From assembly GCF_010119975.1 (NCBI RefSeq), contig NZ_CP048222.1, positions 4,792,501 through 4,856,500 of the forward strand: a stretch of DNA of 64,000 bases. The letters are read 5' to 3'. This document shows positions 1 through 11,037 of the stretch, piece by piece (the stretch's first letter is position 1; every line of letters starts with the position of its first letter). Made by a program: the position numbers and the translations under genes. This DNA comes from Rhodocytophaga rosea. GTDB lineage: Bacteria > Bacteroidota > Bacteroidia > Cytophagales > 172606-1. The notes under the pieces were generated by a model. It was not told the origin of the DNA, did not search any database, and was given only the letters and a program-made list of their open reading frames with translations.

Positions 1-640
1 TCAGGTCATTTACATCTACCCGGTCCAAATCTTCTACATATCCAATGGTGAGCCAGGAATACGGATGTCCATACGGATACAGGTTTTTAGCAGTATATTC
101 GGTAGCTAACCCATAGGGCCGGTTGTCGTAGTTCTGGCCACGCTCGTTTTTTACAGTAGAGCGTTGTACTTCAAATTTTCGCTGGTTAACAGCATCCAGC
201 AAAAATCCCATCCGGTCGGCTTCCAGCCAAAGGGCGGTTTCCAGTTGGTTGCTGGGTAAGGTTTCAAAATAGTTAGTACGGTCACGGTTGGTTGTTCCAT
301 TCAGATCGCCACCCGATTCGCTCACAATTTTAAAGTGTTCTTCATCGCCAACATGGTCGGAACCCTGGAACATCATGTGTTCGAAAAAGTGGGCAAAACC
401 TGATTTGCCGATTTCTTCTCTGGCTGAGCCCACATGATAGGTTACATCTACATGGGCAATAGGGTCGGAATGGTCTTCGTGAATGACGAGTGTAAGCCCA
501 TTAGAGAGTACGTGCTTCTCATAGGGAATCACCAGTTCGCTGCCTTTCTTGGTAACTTTTTCTACCAGTTTGGTTTGTGCCTGTGTCCAGGTAGAAGCCA
601 GCAGGCAAAGCAATAAAATTAAATTTGGTTTTTTGGTCAT
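1..640 (-). CDS. M16 family zinc peptidase, C-terminus cut by window edge
   Basis: Reading leftward from the ATG at 640 gives about 213 residues that run off the left edge. The product begins with a hydrophobic signal peptide ending near TQAQ, so it is exported to the periplasm or outer membrane. The inverted zinc motif HFFEH (HxxEH) is present near residue 88, followed by the conserved acidic stretch expected in insulinase/pitrilysin (M16) peptidases. Full-length bacterial members are about 400-450 or 900 residues, so only the N-terminal part of the catalytic domain is visible here. The family cleaves peptides. Bacteroidota commonly carry two such genes in tandem, and the partner would lie to the left, outside the window. 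Family assignment is firm; substrate is unknown. Confidence 0.9.
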   Translation of the reverse strand, partial: MTKKPNLILLLCLLASTWTQAQTKLVEKVTKKGSELVIPYEKHVLSNGLTLVIHEDHSDPIAHVDVTYHVGSAREEIGKSGFAHFFEHMMFQGSDHVGDEEHFKIVSESGGDLNGTTNRDRTNYFETLPSNQLETALWLEADRMGFLLDAVNQRKFEVQRSTVKNERGQNYDNRPYGLATEYTAKNLYPYGHPYSWLTIGYVEDLDRVDVNDL

Positions 641-780
641 AATGAAGGTATGGTAAAAGGGTATTAAAAGACAAGCTAAGAGGATTTGTCCAATTTTTCA
701 ACTAATAACGGGAGTTTATTGCCTTTAAGCAGAGAAACGATCCGGGAAACAGGGAATAAAATCATTCTGGCTTTTTTGAA

Positions 781-812
781 AGGTAAGTGTTGTCTTGGAC
801 AAATACTTACCT
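781..812. repeat. Inverted repeat upstream of the hybrid kinase gene
   Basis: Perfect 8-bp arms AGGTAAGT (781-788) and ACTTACCT (805-812) pair, and three further inner pairs (one a wobble) extend the stem to about 11 bp around a 10-nt loop. It lies about 100 bp upstream of the start at 912. It could be an operator or a leader hairpin. No T-run follows, so I do not call it a terminator. Confidence 0.35.
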
Positions 813-911
813 GTTTTATTACACATCTAATAAATAGCTGTATTTTAAGAGATGGCCAAAACGGACAAGTTTTATTTTTGATACAGTCGCCATTCTATTC
901 AATTGTCAATT

Positions 912-2096
912 ATGCCTGCCTCACCATATAAAATCCTGTTTGTAGACGATGAAGAAAATAACCTGATCGCCTTCAAAAATGCCTTCTTCCGCACATACAC
1001 TATCTTTACTGCCTCTTCTGCTTCACAAGGGCTGGATGTTTTAGAAAAATATTCTATTCACCTGGTGATTACGGATCAGCGGATGCCCCAGGTTTCAGGA
1101 CTGGAATTTCTGACAATTGTAAAGGAAAAATATCCACTGGCCATACGGATGGTAATAACCGGGTATAGTGATGTAGAAGTTATTATGCGGGCTTTCAATG
1201 AGTTAGATATTTTTCACTATGCGCTTAAACCCTGGAACAATCAGGAATTAAAAATCATCATTGATAATGCGCTTACTAAATACCAGCTTACTTCGGATAA
1301 TATTTGCTTGATTAAACAATTGCAACAAGCGAATGAAAGCCTGGAGGAAAAGGTAAAACTACGCACACAGGAACTGGAACAAAAAAATGAAGAATATGCA
1401 CAACTGAATGCCCTCAAGGATAAACTATTTTCTATCATTTCACATGATATTCGGTCTCCTCTCGCTTCGCTTTCGGCTTTAGTAAACATGTTTCTGAATT
1501 ATAAAGATATTTTTTCGGAAGAGGAAGTCCATGAAGCCATGTCGGATATGAAGCATTCGCTGGTAGATATTACAGAAATGCTGAATAACTTACTCAGCTG
1601 GGCTCAGGCACAGATACAGAATACAGAACCCCTTTTAGAGGCACATTCGATAGGCAGTACCTTACAGAAAAATATAAGAGCCTATCAGGCAATGGCAGCT
1701 CATAAAAATATTGCTATTCTTACAGAACTGCCTGCCGGCGATTTTCAGGTGCAGATAGACGAAAATATAACCAGCCTGATTTTGCGGAACCTGATTTCGA
1801 ATGCCATCAAATTTACGCCAGAACATGGCCAGATCATTCTTTCATCGGTGGCTGAAAAAGAATATGCTACCATTTCCGTAACAGATACTGGCGTAGGTAT
1901 ATCCGAAGAAACCCTTACCAAGCTTTTCTCAAATGAACACCTGATAACCTCTCTGGGAACAGCCCAGGAAAAAGGTACCGGTTTGGGATTAAAACTTTGC
2001 AAAGAGTATGTGGAAAAGCAGGGAGGTGTAATTTCCGTACAAAGCCGCTTGCAAAAAGGCACTGTTTTTAGCTTTACTGTTCCAGTAAGCAAGTAG
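912..2096 (+). CDS. Hybrid response regulator / histidine kinase
   Basis: An N-terminal receiver domain (residues about 5-125) has the acidic pair D12-D13, phospho-acceptor D55 in TDQRMPQ and the conserved lysine in LKPW. A coiled coil (about 135-170) leads into a HisKA domain with the phospho-acceptor H178 in SHDIRSP. The HATPase domain follows with N box NAIKF, G1 box DTGVGI and G2 box GTGLGL. There is no membrane segment, so it acts in the cytoplasm. It probably takes phosphate at the receiver from another kinase and passes a signal through its own kinase core. An in-frame TTG nine bases upstream (903) is an alternative start, but the ATG at 912 is preferred because this phylum rarely starts at TTG. 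The next gene, 82 bp downstream on the same strand, encodes a large sensor kinase, so the two may form one phosphorelay (inference). Confidence 0.9.
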   Translation: MPASPYKILFVDDEENNLIAFKNAFFRTYTIFTASSASQGLDVLEKYSIHLVITDQRMPQVSGLEFLTIVKEKYPLAIRMVITGYSDVEVIMRAFNELDIFHYALKPWNNQELKIIIDNALTKYQLTSDNICLIKQLQQANESLEEKVKLRTQELEQKNEEYAQLNALKDKLFSIISHDIRSPLASLSALVNMFLNYKDIFSEEEVHEAMSDMKHSLVDITEMLNNLLSWAQAQIQNTEPLLEAHSIGSTLQKNIRAYQAMAAHKNIAILTELPAGDFQVQIDENITSLILRNLISNAIKFTPEHGQIILSSVAEKEYATISVTDTGVGISEETLTKLFSNEHLITSLGTAQEKGTGLGLKLCKEYVEKQGGVISVQSRLQKGTVFSFTVPVSK

Positions 2097-2178
2097 GGCA
2101 ACTTCGCCTTTCTATCCCCGCTAATTTAACCATTCAGGTCATTACTGACCTTGTCCAACCTGATTCCAGATATTTTTA

Positions 2179-5100
2179 ATGGAAAACAACCTGAAACTAA
2201 GCCGCCGCATCAAACTTACTTTCTTTGCGGCCATCCTTTCTATTGCCTTAGTGATGATTGGCTTGCAATACATAGTTGAAAGAAAAATTTCAAAACAGGT
2301 TTTTGATTCTCAGGTAATTAATATATCCGGCAGGCAGCGGATGTACAGCCAGAAGATTACCAAAACCATTTTGTTGCTTTCCCAGGCCAAAGATTCAACA
2401 ACTTATTATACTTATTTACGCACACTACAGCAGGATGTAAAAACATGGCATGCAGCACATAAAGCCTTGCTATACAGAAGCAAATTACCGGCAGGAGAAA
2501 TAGTATTCATTCCTGGTGAGAATACTGATGCAGCACAGCAACTGGTAGAACAGCATCGCATTCACCATCTGAATATGCTCAAGGCAGTATCTGTTATAGT
2601 GAACACCACGTATCCGATTATTGATTATAGTCACCGGGCCGCTTTTGATCAGGCACTCAGTATGGTACTAGCTGAAGAACCTTTTGTGTTGAAAGCAAGA
2701 GAGGAAATTACCAGGCAATATCTGGCTGAATCTGCCCAAAAAATAGAAGGATTAGCCAGAACAGTTAAAGTGATCACCCTCATTTTATTGCTGGTATTGC
2801 TTCTGGAAGGTTTGCTGATATTCAGGCCTTTGGAAATGCTGATTAAAAATTTTGTAGACCAGCTTAATAACAAAATCAGCCAGTTGCATGCCCACCATGA
2901 AGAGATGTATGCTATACAAGAGGAGCTGGCACAGGCAAATGCTTTTCAGAGTGCCTTGCTGAGTAATGCAGTAGTTTCTATTATTTCTACCAATAAACAA
3001 GGCATCATTACCAGTATCAATCCTGTCGTCAGCAAATGGCTCGGTTATCAGCCTGACGAACTATTAAACCAGCATACGCCTGATATCTTGCATAAAACAG
3101 GCGAACTATCGCAGTATGCAAATAAAATTTCTGCTGAATTAGGGATACCTTTTACTTCTGGCCTCGAAGCCATGCTATCAAAAGCAAGCCATGGATTAAT
3201 GCAGCAGGAAGAATTTACCTATGTCCACAAAGACGGCACAGAATGTACCGTATTACTGAATATCTCTGGGATTTTTAACAGCATCGGCGCTATGGATGGA
3301 TTGGTTTGTGTGGGCGTAGATATAACAGCCAAGAAAAAAGTAGAAGAACAACTCCGGGAAAGTGAGCAGTTATATAAGCTTATTTCTGAAAATTCTCTGG
3401 ACCTGATACGCCTGCACAACCCGGATGGCAGCTATGTATATGCTTCTCCTTCTGTGATCCATTTGCTTGGTTACCAGCCGGATGAACTGCTCCATCTTTC
3501 CCCAAAAGATGTTATACACCCTGCTGACTATCAGCATGCCATGGAGTACACCACAAATATTCTCCAGACAAAAAAGCCAATTAACCATACTGAATATAAG
3601 GTTCGCAGAAAAGATGGACGATTCATCTGGCTGGAGACGTTTACCAAACCTATTCTGAATGAAAATGGTGACGTAACCCTACTCCTGACGTCATCCAGAG
3701 ATATTACCGCACGTAAACAGGTGCAGGAAGCACTGGAGGTAAGTGAACTCAAATTAAAGGCAGCACAGAAAATAGCTCATATTGGAAACTGGGAATACGA
3801 CCCGCATAGCATGCAGAGTATATGGTCAGATGAGATGTTTCTGATTCATGGACTTGACATTTCCGGAAAGGTGCCTTCAGCAGAAAGGTATTTGCCGATG
3901 GTTCATGCCGATGATTTGACGCAGGTAGTAGAAAGTATGGATCTGAGTATTCGTGACGGAAAGGAATTTATAAACGATTCCAGAATTATTTTGCCAGATG
4001 GAGAAGTCCGCTGGGTAAATGTGATCGGTAAAGTACAAAAAGATGTGTCAGGAAATGTGATTAAGGTGTATGGAACAACTATGGACATTACCGAACGCAA
4101 AGCAAGAGAGACTCAGTTGAATGAAGTATCCGCCTTTTTAAATAGTGTTCTGGATAGCTCATTGTCAGGTGTAATGGCTTTCCGTTCGGTAAGAAATTCT
4201 CAGCATACAATCGTTGACTTTGAATGGTTATCTGTAAACAAACAGGCAGAACAATTAACCGGACGTACGGCTACCCATCTGGTAGGGAAAAAAATGCTGG
4301 AGGAATTGCCCGGCAACCGCATAGACGGGCTTTTTGATAAATATGTGCAGGTCGTAGAAACCGGCCATTCGCTTAATCTGGAACATTTTTATGAGCATGA
4401 AGGCATACGTGTCTGGTTTCATATAGTGGCTGTTAAACTACAGGATGGCCTAGCTGTTACCTTCTCGGATATTACTGATAGTAAAGTGATTGAACTGGAG
4501 AGGGAAATTCTCAATAAACAACTCAACTTACAGAAGTTTGCGTTGGATGCGGCGGCTATTGTTGCTATTACTGATAAAAAGGGGATAATTACTTATGCCA
4601 ATGAGCGGTTTTGTAAGATATCGGGCTATACCAAGGACGAACTTATTGGAAATACCCATCAGCTGGTGAATGCAGGCTATCATGAACCAGGCTTTTTCAA
4701 GGACATGTGGATACAGATTTCTGCCGGATGTATGTGGCGGGGTGAAATTTGCAATAAATCCAAAGACGGTTCACGATATTGGGTGGATACGGTGATTGTA
4801 CCTTTCCTCGATGAACAGGAAAGACCCTACCAGTATATGGCCATCCGTTTTGATATTACCAGCAGGAAAGAAGCAGAAAATAATTTATCCTTTGCACTAG
4901 CCAGGCTTTCGGCCATTATGGAAAACATGCAGGCCGCTATTGTAGTAGAAGATGAGAATGGTAAAACTGCCCTTATTAATCATCAGTTTTGCCAGATGTT
5001 TTCTATTCCCTTAACACCCGATGAAATCACTGGGATGGATTCTATTCTCAAAGCTGAATCCTATAGAAAGGCATTTGCAGATGAAGCCGGATTTATGAAG

Positions 5101-7029
5101 CGCATGGCAACTATGCTTAAAAATCACCTGCCGGTAAATGGTGAGGAACTTCCATTGAAAGATAAACGGGTATTAGAACGGGATTATGTACCTATCTATA
5201 TAGATAAGATCTATCGGGGGCATTTGTGGATGTACAAAGACATTACAGAGCGTAAAAAGTGGGAAGACAAGCTCATTGAGTCCAGCCGGTTTATTAACGC
5301 ATTAATTGATCATTCGCCTTTACCCATCCAGATTTATGACCGGCACGGCTTTTCTATGCAGATGAATGAGGCGCAACGGACTTTACTGGGTATTCCTGAA
5401 AATACTTATGGCGTAGGTTATTTTAATGTGCTAACCGATCCTTTTCAGAAACTGAACGGATCTAATCTGCATTTTGAGCGGGCTTACCGGGGAGAAACGG
5501 TTATCCTTTCCGACCAGCAAATGGATCTTACCAATACTTCTAACCAGTGGAATACCAAAAAGCGCATTCTCTTTTATGACCAGATCATTTTCCCCATCAA
5601 AGACCAAACGGGCAGTGTAGAGGCTGTAGTATCTTTTGTACAGGATGTTACCTATAAAATGGTGGCCAGGGTGGAGCTGGAAGAAACCAAACGTTTTCTG
5701 GAAAGTATTATGAATGCCATTCCCAATTACCTGTACATCTTCGATATTGATACGAATACACTGGTATATGCCAATCTCGAACTGGTGCAGATGCTGGGTT
5801 ATTCTGAAAATGAATTGCAGCAAATGGGCAGTGAGATCATACCTACACTGATACATCCTGATGATATGGTGCTGATAGAATCCTATTTTCAGAATTTTAA
5901 AGCAGCCGGCAATGGTCATACCCATACGGAATTCCGGGTGCGGAATCACCATCAACAGTATCGTTTATTGCAAAGCCGGGATGTGCCCTTTAAAAGAAAC
6001 AACAAAGGGGACGTATGCCAGGTAATTGGTATTGTGCAGGATATTACTGATTTGCGGGAAGCAGAACTCGAGTTGAAAGAAGCCTATCATGAACTTCAGA
6101 TGTCAGAAGAACAACTCAGGCAACGGGGTGAAGAACTCAGGGCGATGAATGAAGTGATGGAGAATACTATTGTGGAATTAAAGACTACACAATCCCATCT
6201 GGTGCAGTCTGAGAAAATGGCATCCTTAGGCCAGCTTACGGCTGGTATTGCCCATGAAATTAATAATCCGGTAAATTTTATTTATGTGGGAATTTCTAAT
6301 CTGAAGAATTCTTTAGATGAAATCTTTGACCTTTTGAAACACTATGATGCCCTGGCTACTTTCCAGTCGATGGAGGAGATACAAGCCGGATTAGCCTATA
6401 TTCAGGAATTAAAAGAAGAGCTCTATTACAAGGAAAACCTGCAGGTAATTTCTGAAACACTCAAATCGGTAGAAAGCGGTGCCTCCCGGACAGCAGAAAT
6501 TGTAAAGGGCTTGCGCAATTTCTCCAGGCTAGATGAAGCAGCGATTAAACATGCTTTTGTGCACGAAGGTCTGGATAATACCCTGATCCTGCTCACCAAC
6601 CAGTACAAAGATCACATTAAAATCTTTAAAGAATACGATTCTCTTATTCCTTCTATCGAATGTTATCCAGGGCAGCTCAACCAGGTATTTATGAACATAC
6701 TAACCAATGCTATTCAGGCGATCGAAGGCAACGGCGAAATTTATATAACTACCAGTAACCTGCCAGAACACATCAGCATCTCTATCCGGGATTCAGGGAA
6801 AGGAATGCCGGAAAATGTACGCGAGAAAATATTTGAACCCTTCTTTACCACTAAACCAGTAGGGCAGGGAACCGGACTTGGTTTATCAATCACCTATGGT
6901 ATTATTCAAAAGCACAAAGGTGAAATCCGGGTAGAAAGCGAGCCAGGAAAAGGTACTACTTTTATACTAATCCTACCCAAAGTCTTATCTGAGGAAAAAA
7001 TGCCTCAAGTCATAATAAGCACAGAGTAA
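2179..7029 (+). CDS. Giant membrane sensor histidine kinase with eight PAS domains
   Basis: The 1616-residue product starts with a membrane helix (about 13-30) followed by a PilJ/type-IV-pili chemotransducer-like sensor containing [12 protein letters not shown], then a second helix near 198-218. This brackets a roughly 165-residue periplasmic sensor. Eight consecutive PAS modules can be counted by their repeated starts and ITxRK-type exits, beginning near residues 255, 395, 530, 655, 785, 910, 1035 and 1170. A coiled coil precedes a HisKA domain with H1359 in GIAHEINNP. The HATPase domain has [16 protein letters not shown] and GTGLGLS. There is no receiver domain, so its phosphate must pass to a separate protein, plausibly the hybrid encoded just upstream. 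The number of PAS modules is high even for this phylum. Ligands cannot be read from the sequence. Confidence 0.92.
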   Translation: MENNLKLSRRIKLTFFAAILSIALVMIGLQYIVERKISKQVFDSQVINISGRQRMYSQKITKTILLLSQAKDSTTYYTYLRTLQQDVKTWHAAHKALLYRSKLPAGEIVFIPGENTDAAQQLVEQHRIHHLNMLKAVSVIVNTTYPIIDYSHRAAFDQALSMVLAEEPFVLKAREEITRQYLAESAQKIEGLARTVKVITLILLLVLLLEGLLIFRPLEMLIKNFVDQLNNKISQLHAHHEEMYAIQEELAQANAFQSALLSNAVVSIISTNKQGIITSINPVVSKWLGYQPDELLNQHTPDILHKTGELSQYANKISAELGIPFTSGLEAMLSKASHGLMQQEEFTYVHKDGTECTVLLNISGIFNSIGAMDGLVCVGVDITAKKKVEEQLRESEQLYKLISENSLDLIRLHNPDGSYVYASPSVIHLLGYQPDELLHLSPKDVIHPADYQHAMEYTTNILQTKKPINHTEYKVRRKDGRFIWLETFTKPILNENGDVTLLLTSSRDITARKQVQEALEVSELKLKAAQKIAHIGNWEYDPHSMQSIWSDEMFLIHGLDISGKVPSAERYLPMVHADDLTQVVESMDLSIRDGKEFINDSRIILPDGEVRWVNVIGKVQKDVSGNVIKVYGTTMDITERKARETQLNEVSAFLNSVLDSSLSGVMAFRSVRNSQHTIVDFEWLSVNKQAEQLTGRTATHLVGKKMLEELPGNRIDGLFDKYVQVVETGHSLNLEHFYEHEGIRVWFHIVAVKLQDGLAVTFSDITDSKVIELEREILNKQLNLQKFALDAAAIVAITDKKGIITYANERFCKISGYTKDELIGNTHQLVNAGYHEPGFFKDMWIQISAGCMWRGEICNKSKDGSRYWVDTVIVPFLDEQERPYQYMAIRFDITSRKEAENNLSFALARLSAIMENMQAAIVVEDENGKTALINHQFCQMFSIPLTPDEITGMDSILKAESYRKAFADEAGFMKRMATMLKNHLPVNGEELPLKDKRVLERDYVPIYIDKIYRGHLWMYKDITERKKWEDKLIESSRFINALIDHSPLPIQIYDRHGFSMQMNEAQRTLLGIPENTYGVGYFNVLTDPFQKLNGSNLHFERAYRGETVILSDQQMDLTNTSNQWNTKKRILFYDQIIFPIKDQTGSVEAVVSFVQDVTYKMVARVELEETKRFLESIMNAIPNYLYIFDIDTNTLVYANLELVQMLGYSENELQQMGSEIIPTLIHPDDMVLIESYFQNFKAAGNGHTHTEFRVRNHHQQYRLLQSRDVPFKRNNKGDVCQVIGIVQDITDLREAELELKEAYHELQMSEEQLRQRGEELRAMNEVMENTIVELKTTQSHLVQSEKMASLGQLTAGIAHEINNPVNFIYVGISNLKNSLDEIFDLLKHYDALATFQSMEEIQAGLAYIQELKEELYYKENLQVISETLKSVESGASRTAEIVKGLRNFSRLDEAAIKHAFVHEGLDNTLILLTNQYKDHIKIFKEYDSLIPSIECYPGQLNQVFMNILTNAIQAIEGNGEIYITTSNLPEHISISIRDSGKGMPENVREKIFEPFFTTKPVGQGTGLGLSITYGIIQKHKGEIRVESEPGKGTTFILILPKVLSEEKMPQVIISTE

Positions 7030-7085
7030 GCGGTATTAGTAGGTATATGTAGTAGGAAGCGCTACCATTAGTTAGAATCGGATCT

Positions 7086-7131
7086 TTCACGAACAAGGAA
7101 TATCGCAATTTAGATATTCCTTGTTCGTGAA
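7086..7131. terminator. Perfect 19-bp inverted repeat between convergent genes
   Basis: Arms 7086-7104 and 7113-7131 are exact reverse complements (19 bp) around an 8-nt loop. The repeat lies between the stop of the eight-PAS kinase (+) and the stop of the M20 hydrolase (-). That position, and the lack of a gene, fit a bidirectional transcription terminator, although the flanking T-run is weak. Confidence 0.7.
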
Positions 7132-7165
7132 TGGAAATTAAAGGAGTTTGAGTAACATATCGTAC

Positions 7166-8617
7166 TTATTTGCGATAATCCAGCGGAGGTTTGCGGTTGC
7201 CGATCATAGCTTCATATTTATAATTCTCACCTCTTTTTTTGCTTAATTCCTGGCTTGCTTCATTTACAATGGCAGGGTTTTTAAAAATATCGTATGCCGT
7301 AAGTGCCAGAGTTTTGGCAGCTACCATCATCCCTTTGGTACCAATGCTGGTTCCGCCTGCGGCTACTGCCTGCCAGCTATGCGCTGCTGTTCCCGGAACC
7401 CAGGTAGCCGCACCCATGCCCACCGTAGGAACTGTCCAGCTCACATCTCCTACATCTGTAGAACCGCCGCCGCCTTCGCCAGCTTTCTCGATCTCGAAAG
7501 GTTGTATTTCCTGTGCCGATGCAATGGAGGGTTTTGTACCAGTGAATGATTCCTGAATTTTGGCTGCAAATGTTTTTTCTTCGGCGGTATATTGAACCCC
7601 ACCCACAGTACGCAGGTTTTTGTCCATAATTTTGGCCAGTACCTCATTGGGAAGCAGGTTATACACACCATGAATAACTTCATATTCCATTTTAGTACCT
7701 GTTCCAAGGGCCGCTCCTTCAGCTGCTTTGGCTACTCTTTCAAATATTTCTTTTACTACACTCATTTCCGGATGGCGTACATAATAAAATACTTCTGCAA
7801 AAGCAGGCACTACATTAGGCGCTTCGCCACCTCTGGTAATTACATAGTGAATGCGGGTATCAGATGGAATATGTTCACGCATCATATTTACCATATAATT
7901 CATGGCTTCTACTCCATCCAAAGCTGAACGCCCGCGTTCAGGGGCTGCTGCCGCATGGGCCGCAATGCCGTTAAAGCGGAATTTAGCCGATTTATTGGCC
8001 AGAGAAGAAGAAGCGCTTGCCTCATTCTCATTGTTGGGATGCCAGTGTAATACTACATCTACATCATTAAACAGACCAGCCCTCACCATATATACTTTGC
8101 CTGCGCCTCCTTCTTCTGCTGGTGTGCCATATACCCGGATAGTGCCTTTGGTACCAGAGCTTTTTAGCCAGTCTTTAATAGCAATAGCTGCTGCCGTAGA
8201 GCCTGTTCCAAACAAATGATGTCCGCAGGCATGACCGGCAGCATTGGCCTGCAAAACTTTACGTTCCGGTACCGCATCCTGAGAAACACCTGGCAGAGCA
8301 TCAAATTCAGCTAATATGGCAATAACTGGTTTTCCACTGCCAAAGGTGGCAGTAAAGGCAGTAGGAATTTCTGCTACACCTGGAGTTACCTGAAAGCCTG
8401 CTTTTTTCAATTGCTCTTGCAACAAAGCGGTACTTTTTTCCTCCTGATAACCTACCTCGGCAAAACCCCATATTTTTTTTGCTATATCCCCGTAGGTAGC
8501 TGTCTGCTTATCTAAAGCAGCCATTAGTTTGGCTTTATCAGATTCTTCTTGTGCAAAAACCTGGAATGATACCATCAGGAAGCTTATATAAAGCAGGATT
8601 TTTCCGTATATTTTCAT
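7166..8617 (-). CDS. Secreted M20-family amidohydrolase (AbgB-like)
   Basis: The 483-residue product has a signal peptide (MKIYGK...FQVFAQ, cleavage near residue 22) and should be periplasmic. The M20 metallopeptidase fold is indicated by AEFDALPG, the metal-binding GHACGHH motif, EEGG, and HWHP. The dimerisation-domain signature GIAAHAAAAPERGRSAL follows. This pattern is characteristic of the p-aminobenzoyl-glutamate/indole-acyl amino acid amidohydrolase branch, enzymes that hydrolyse an amide bond to release a free amino acid. The length matches that branch. The export signal points to scavenging or detoxifying extracellular N-acyl compounds (inference). It appears monocistronic, with its own inverted-repeat terminator on the left. 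Confidence 0.9.
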   Translation of the reverse strand: MKIYGKILLYISFLMVSFQVFAQEESDKAKLMAALDKQTATYGDIAKKIWGFAEVGYQEEKSTALLQEQLKKAGFQVTPGVAEIPTAFTATFGSGKPVIAILAEFDALPGVSQDAVPERKVLQANAAGHACGHHLFGTGSTAAAIAIKDWLKSSGTKGTIRVYGTPAEEGGAGKVYMVRAGLFNDVDVVLHWHPNNENEASASSSLANKSAKFRFNGIAAHAAAAPERGRSALDGVEAMNYMVNMMREHIPSDTRIHYVITRGGEAPNVVPAFAEVFYYVRHPEMSVVKEIFERVAKAAEGAALGTGTKMEYEVIHGVYNLLPNEVLAKIMDKNLRTVGGVQYTAEEKTFAAKIQESFTGTKPSIASAQEIQPFEIEKAGEGGGGSTDVGDVSWTVPTVGMGAATWVPGTAAHSWQAVAAGGTSIGTKGMMVAAKTLALTAYDIFKNPAIVNEASQELSKKRGENYKYEAMIGNRKPPLDYRK

Positions 8618-8830
8618 GTTGGTTTTAGGTTTAATAAAGTTTAATTTGAACTATTGCCAGAATAGATGAATAATCATGCTATTCCTTGAAAGATAATTTT
8701 TTTTAGGCAGATATGAAACTGTGAATCTTTGGAATAATAAATTTTTATAAGGCCGAAAGCTGTACAAACTAACTTTATTGTAACTATTGAGTGGATTTAT
8801 CTCTTTTAAATAAGAACCTTATATAAACAA

Positions 8831-8865
8831 AAAAACCTCACTATTTGGCAGATAGTGAGGTTTTT
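8831..8865 (-). terminator. Rho-independent terminator of the threonine synthase gene
   Basis: The arms 8831-8844 and 8852-8865 are perfectly complementary (14 bp, core CCTCACTAT) around a 7-nt loop, with A/T tails on both sides. It sits 17 bp beyond the stop codon of the leftward gene that starts at 10100. Confidence 0.85.
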
Positions 8866-8882
8866 TTAAGCATGAAAATTAT

Positions 8883-10100
8883 TTAGACAGATAGATTCAG
8901 GTTCTCCAGATACTTGTAGCCGCTGCCGGTATTTACAATTACTACTCTTTCTTCCGGATGAATCCAACGGGATTGTACCAGTTGCTTAAATCCTTGCCAG
9001 ACGGCTCCTCCTTCGGGTGAAACCAGTAAGCCTTCTTCTCTGGCAATCTCTTTAACGCCAGCTATAATTTCTTCATCGGAAATGGCAAGTGCGGTTCCCC
9101 GGCTTTCTTGTAATACTTTTAAAATTAAGGAGCCTGCATAAGGTTTGGGTACCCGGAGACCATTGGCTACTGTAAAAGTATCAGGATACAGATCCGTATG
9201 TTTACTGTTTTCGGTGAATGCTTTTACCACAGGTGCACAATTGGCCGCCTGTATGGCTACCATCCGGGGTCTTTCCGGGCCGATCCAGCCTAATTGCTCC
9301 ATTTCATCAAATGCCTTCCACATACCGATCAAACCAGTGCCACCACCAGTTGGATAAATGATCACATCCGGAAGTTCCCAGTGCAGTTGTTCAGCAATTT
9401 CATAGCCCAAGGTTTTTTTACCTTCTATCCGGTAAGGTTCCTTAGTAGTAGATACATCAAACCAGCCATGAATAACCGTTTGTTCCCGTACCATCTGGCC
9501 GCAGTTATAAATATTGCCATCCACTAAAGTAACGTTTGCTCCAAACAACCGGCATTCCTGCTTGAATACATCCGGTGTTTCTCTGGGCATAAATACATGA
9601 GCTTCTATACCAGCCTGCGCACAATAGGCGCTCAGGGCACCTCCGGCATTTCCGGCTGTGGGAATGGCACAGGCTGTAATTCCGAGTTCTTTGGCTTTGG
9701 AAACAGCCATACTCAATCCCCGTGCTTTAAAAGAACCAGTTGGGTTATTAGATTCATCTTTAATATACACTGTATAACCTCCTGCCTTTCTGCCCAGATG
9801 CGCTGTTTTAAGCATGGGGGTCATTCCTTCTCCCAGTGATATGATATTTTTATCGGACAATAAGGGCAACATTTCACGGTAACGCCACATAGTAGCTGGC
9901 CGGTGACGTAAATATTTTCTGTTGAGCCGCCGGCCGGTATTATAAGCAGCCAGTAAAGGGTGCTGGCAATCTGGTTTGCGGCATACTGTTGCCACCTGGT
10001 TTTTATCGTAAATTTCTCCACATGCGGAACATACCAGATGCGTAAAAAGTGTATTTGTGCCGGTGGCCTTTAACCGGAGAGGATATGATAATTCTAACAT
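8883..10100 (-). CDS. thrC: Threonine synthase
   Basis: The 405-residue protein belongs to the fold-type II PLP enzymes. The PLP lysine sits in NNPTGSFKARG, the phosphate-binding glycine loop in PTGGGTGLIG, and a serine/glycine loop in STTKEPYRIEGKKTLGYE. This agrees with threonine synthase, which converts O-phosphohomoserine to threonine. An N-terminal zinc-ribbon-like segment has paired cysteines (CSAC ... CRKPDC), as in the shorter archaeal/Bacteroidetes-type enzymes. Cytoplasmic amino acid biosynthesis is expected. No other threonine pathway gene is adjacent. A strong hairpin terminator follows. Cystathionine beta-synthase-like paralogues are the only realistic alternative. Confidence 0.88.
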   Translation of the reverse strand: MLELSYPLRLKATGTNTLFTHLVCSACGEIYDKNQVATVCRKPDCQHPLLAAYNTGRRLNRKYLRHRPATMWRYREMLPLLSDKNIISLGEGMTPMLKTAHLGRKAGGYTVYIKDESNNPTGSFKARGLSMAVSKAKELGITACAIPTAGNAGGALSAYCAQAGIEAHVFMPRETPDVFKQECRLFGANVTLVDGNIYNCGQMVREQTVIHGWFDVSTTKEPYRIEGKKTLGYEIAEQLHWELPDVIIYPTGGGTGLIGMWKAFDEMEQLGWIGPERPRMVAIQAANCAPVVKAFTENSKHTDLYPDTFTVANGLRVPKPYAGSLILKVLQESRGTALAISDEEIIAGVKEIAREEGLLVSPEGGAVWQGFKQLVQSRWIHPEERVVIVNTGSGYKYLENLNLSV

Positions 10101-10464
10101 AGCTTAATTGAATTAGAGTAAATATCAGGAAACTAATTTTATTACAGATAATGGAAGCCGTTAGTAACGTACAATGAGCGCTGAAGTTGATAACTTATCA
10201 GGTAAACGTTTTACCTTTCAGTTCATCCGGCTATGATGTAACATAGTTATATACGTATATCCGGGAATATTGTAAACATAATATATAGCCGCAAATTTCT
10301 TGCCCGGAAAATAGTTGCTGCTGGCAAATTCAGCTGTAGATTACATAAAAACTTAGCGCTAAACAAAAATATATGAGCCATCGAACTATAAGTAACCTGA
10401 TGGCTTAGAAACTACATTGTTATCCGCTTTAATCAGTTTCCATGTTCTCAACTTTTAATAATTA
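10101..10464. other. Intergenic region with two short palindromes
   Basis: No convincing gene is visible. Two dyad symmetries stand out: AGGTAAA-cgt-TTTACCT at 10200-10216 and the perfect 12-bp palindrome ATATACGTATAT at 10249-10260. The latter shares its TACGTA core with palindromes near 18.75, 46.17 and 59.3-59.6 kb. The stretch lies between the divergent thrC and SRPBCC genes, so these could be operators for either. Confidence 0.45.
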
Positions 10465-10944
10465 ATGGCTGTTATTGAACTCCAGACACAGATTGCAGCT
10501 CCGATAGAAAGATGTTTTACCCTGTCGCTGAGTGTGGATGTACATACGTTATCTACCGCTCATACCGGAGAGAAAGTGGTAGGCGGTGTTCGCACTGGTG
10601 TTATGCAGCTGGGAGAGCATGTCACCTGGCGAGCCAGACACTTTGGTATCTGGCAGGAGCTCACTTCAAAAATTACGGAATATCAATATCCCACGTATTT
10701 CTGTGATGAAATGCAAAAAGGCGCTTTTAAAAGCATGCGGCATGAACATCATTTTTCTATACAAGGTGACCACACCCTCATGACTGACCTGTTTGAATTT
10801 GAATCTCCTCTGGGTGTTCTTGGAAAGCTGGCCAATACCCTTGTACTCTATACATATATGCGCAATCTGCTGACGCAACGGAACGCTGTTATCAAATCTA
10901 TCGCTGAAGGTGAGCAGTGGAAAAACTTACCGGGTATTAGGTAA
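10465..10944 (+). CDS. SRPBCC (START-like) family protein
   Basis: The 159-residue protein has the layout of the SRPBCC/Bet v1-like hydrophobic-ligand-binding fold. It opens with an ELQTQIAAPIERCFTLSLSV strand-helix, has a central run of beta strands (YFCDEMQKGAFKSMRHEHHF), and ends with a long C-terminal helix. Related bacterial proteins are annotated as polyketide-cyclase-like or cell-division-inhibitor-like without a proven reaction. There is no signal peptide, so it is cytoplasmic. The ATG at 10465 is chosen because the conserved first strand begins immediately after it. The neighbours do not indicate a pathway. Confidence 0.75.
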   Translation: MAVIELQTQIAAPIERCFTLSLSVDVHTLSTAHTGEKVVGGVRTGVMQLGEHVTWRARHFGIWQELTSKITEYQYPTYFCDEMQKGAFKSMRHEHHFSIQGDHTLMTDLFEFESPLGVLGKLANTLVLYTYMRNLLTQRNAVIKSIAEGEQWKNLPGIR

Positions 10945-11037
10945 ATATTTATTCTTATTCTTCATATTATTTTCTGCTATAAGCCTTTAGTAGTATTCGA
11001 TTATAAAGCCTTCACAAAATTTTTTTCAGGCAATTGC

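Noticed and set aside
903-911. TTG start for the receiver-kinase hybrid
   Set aside because: It adds only three residues (MSI) before an ATG that directly precedes the receiver domain; ATG is far more common in this phylum.
5431-5955. A 174-codon minus-strand open frame inside the eight-PAS kinase gene
   Set aside because: It lies wholly within a clearly coding + strand gene and its translation (many His, Tyr, Gln) has no domain features; it is a shadow frame.
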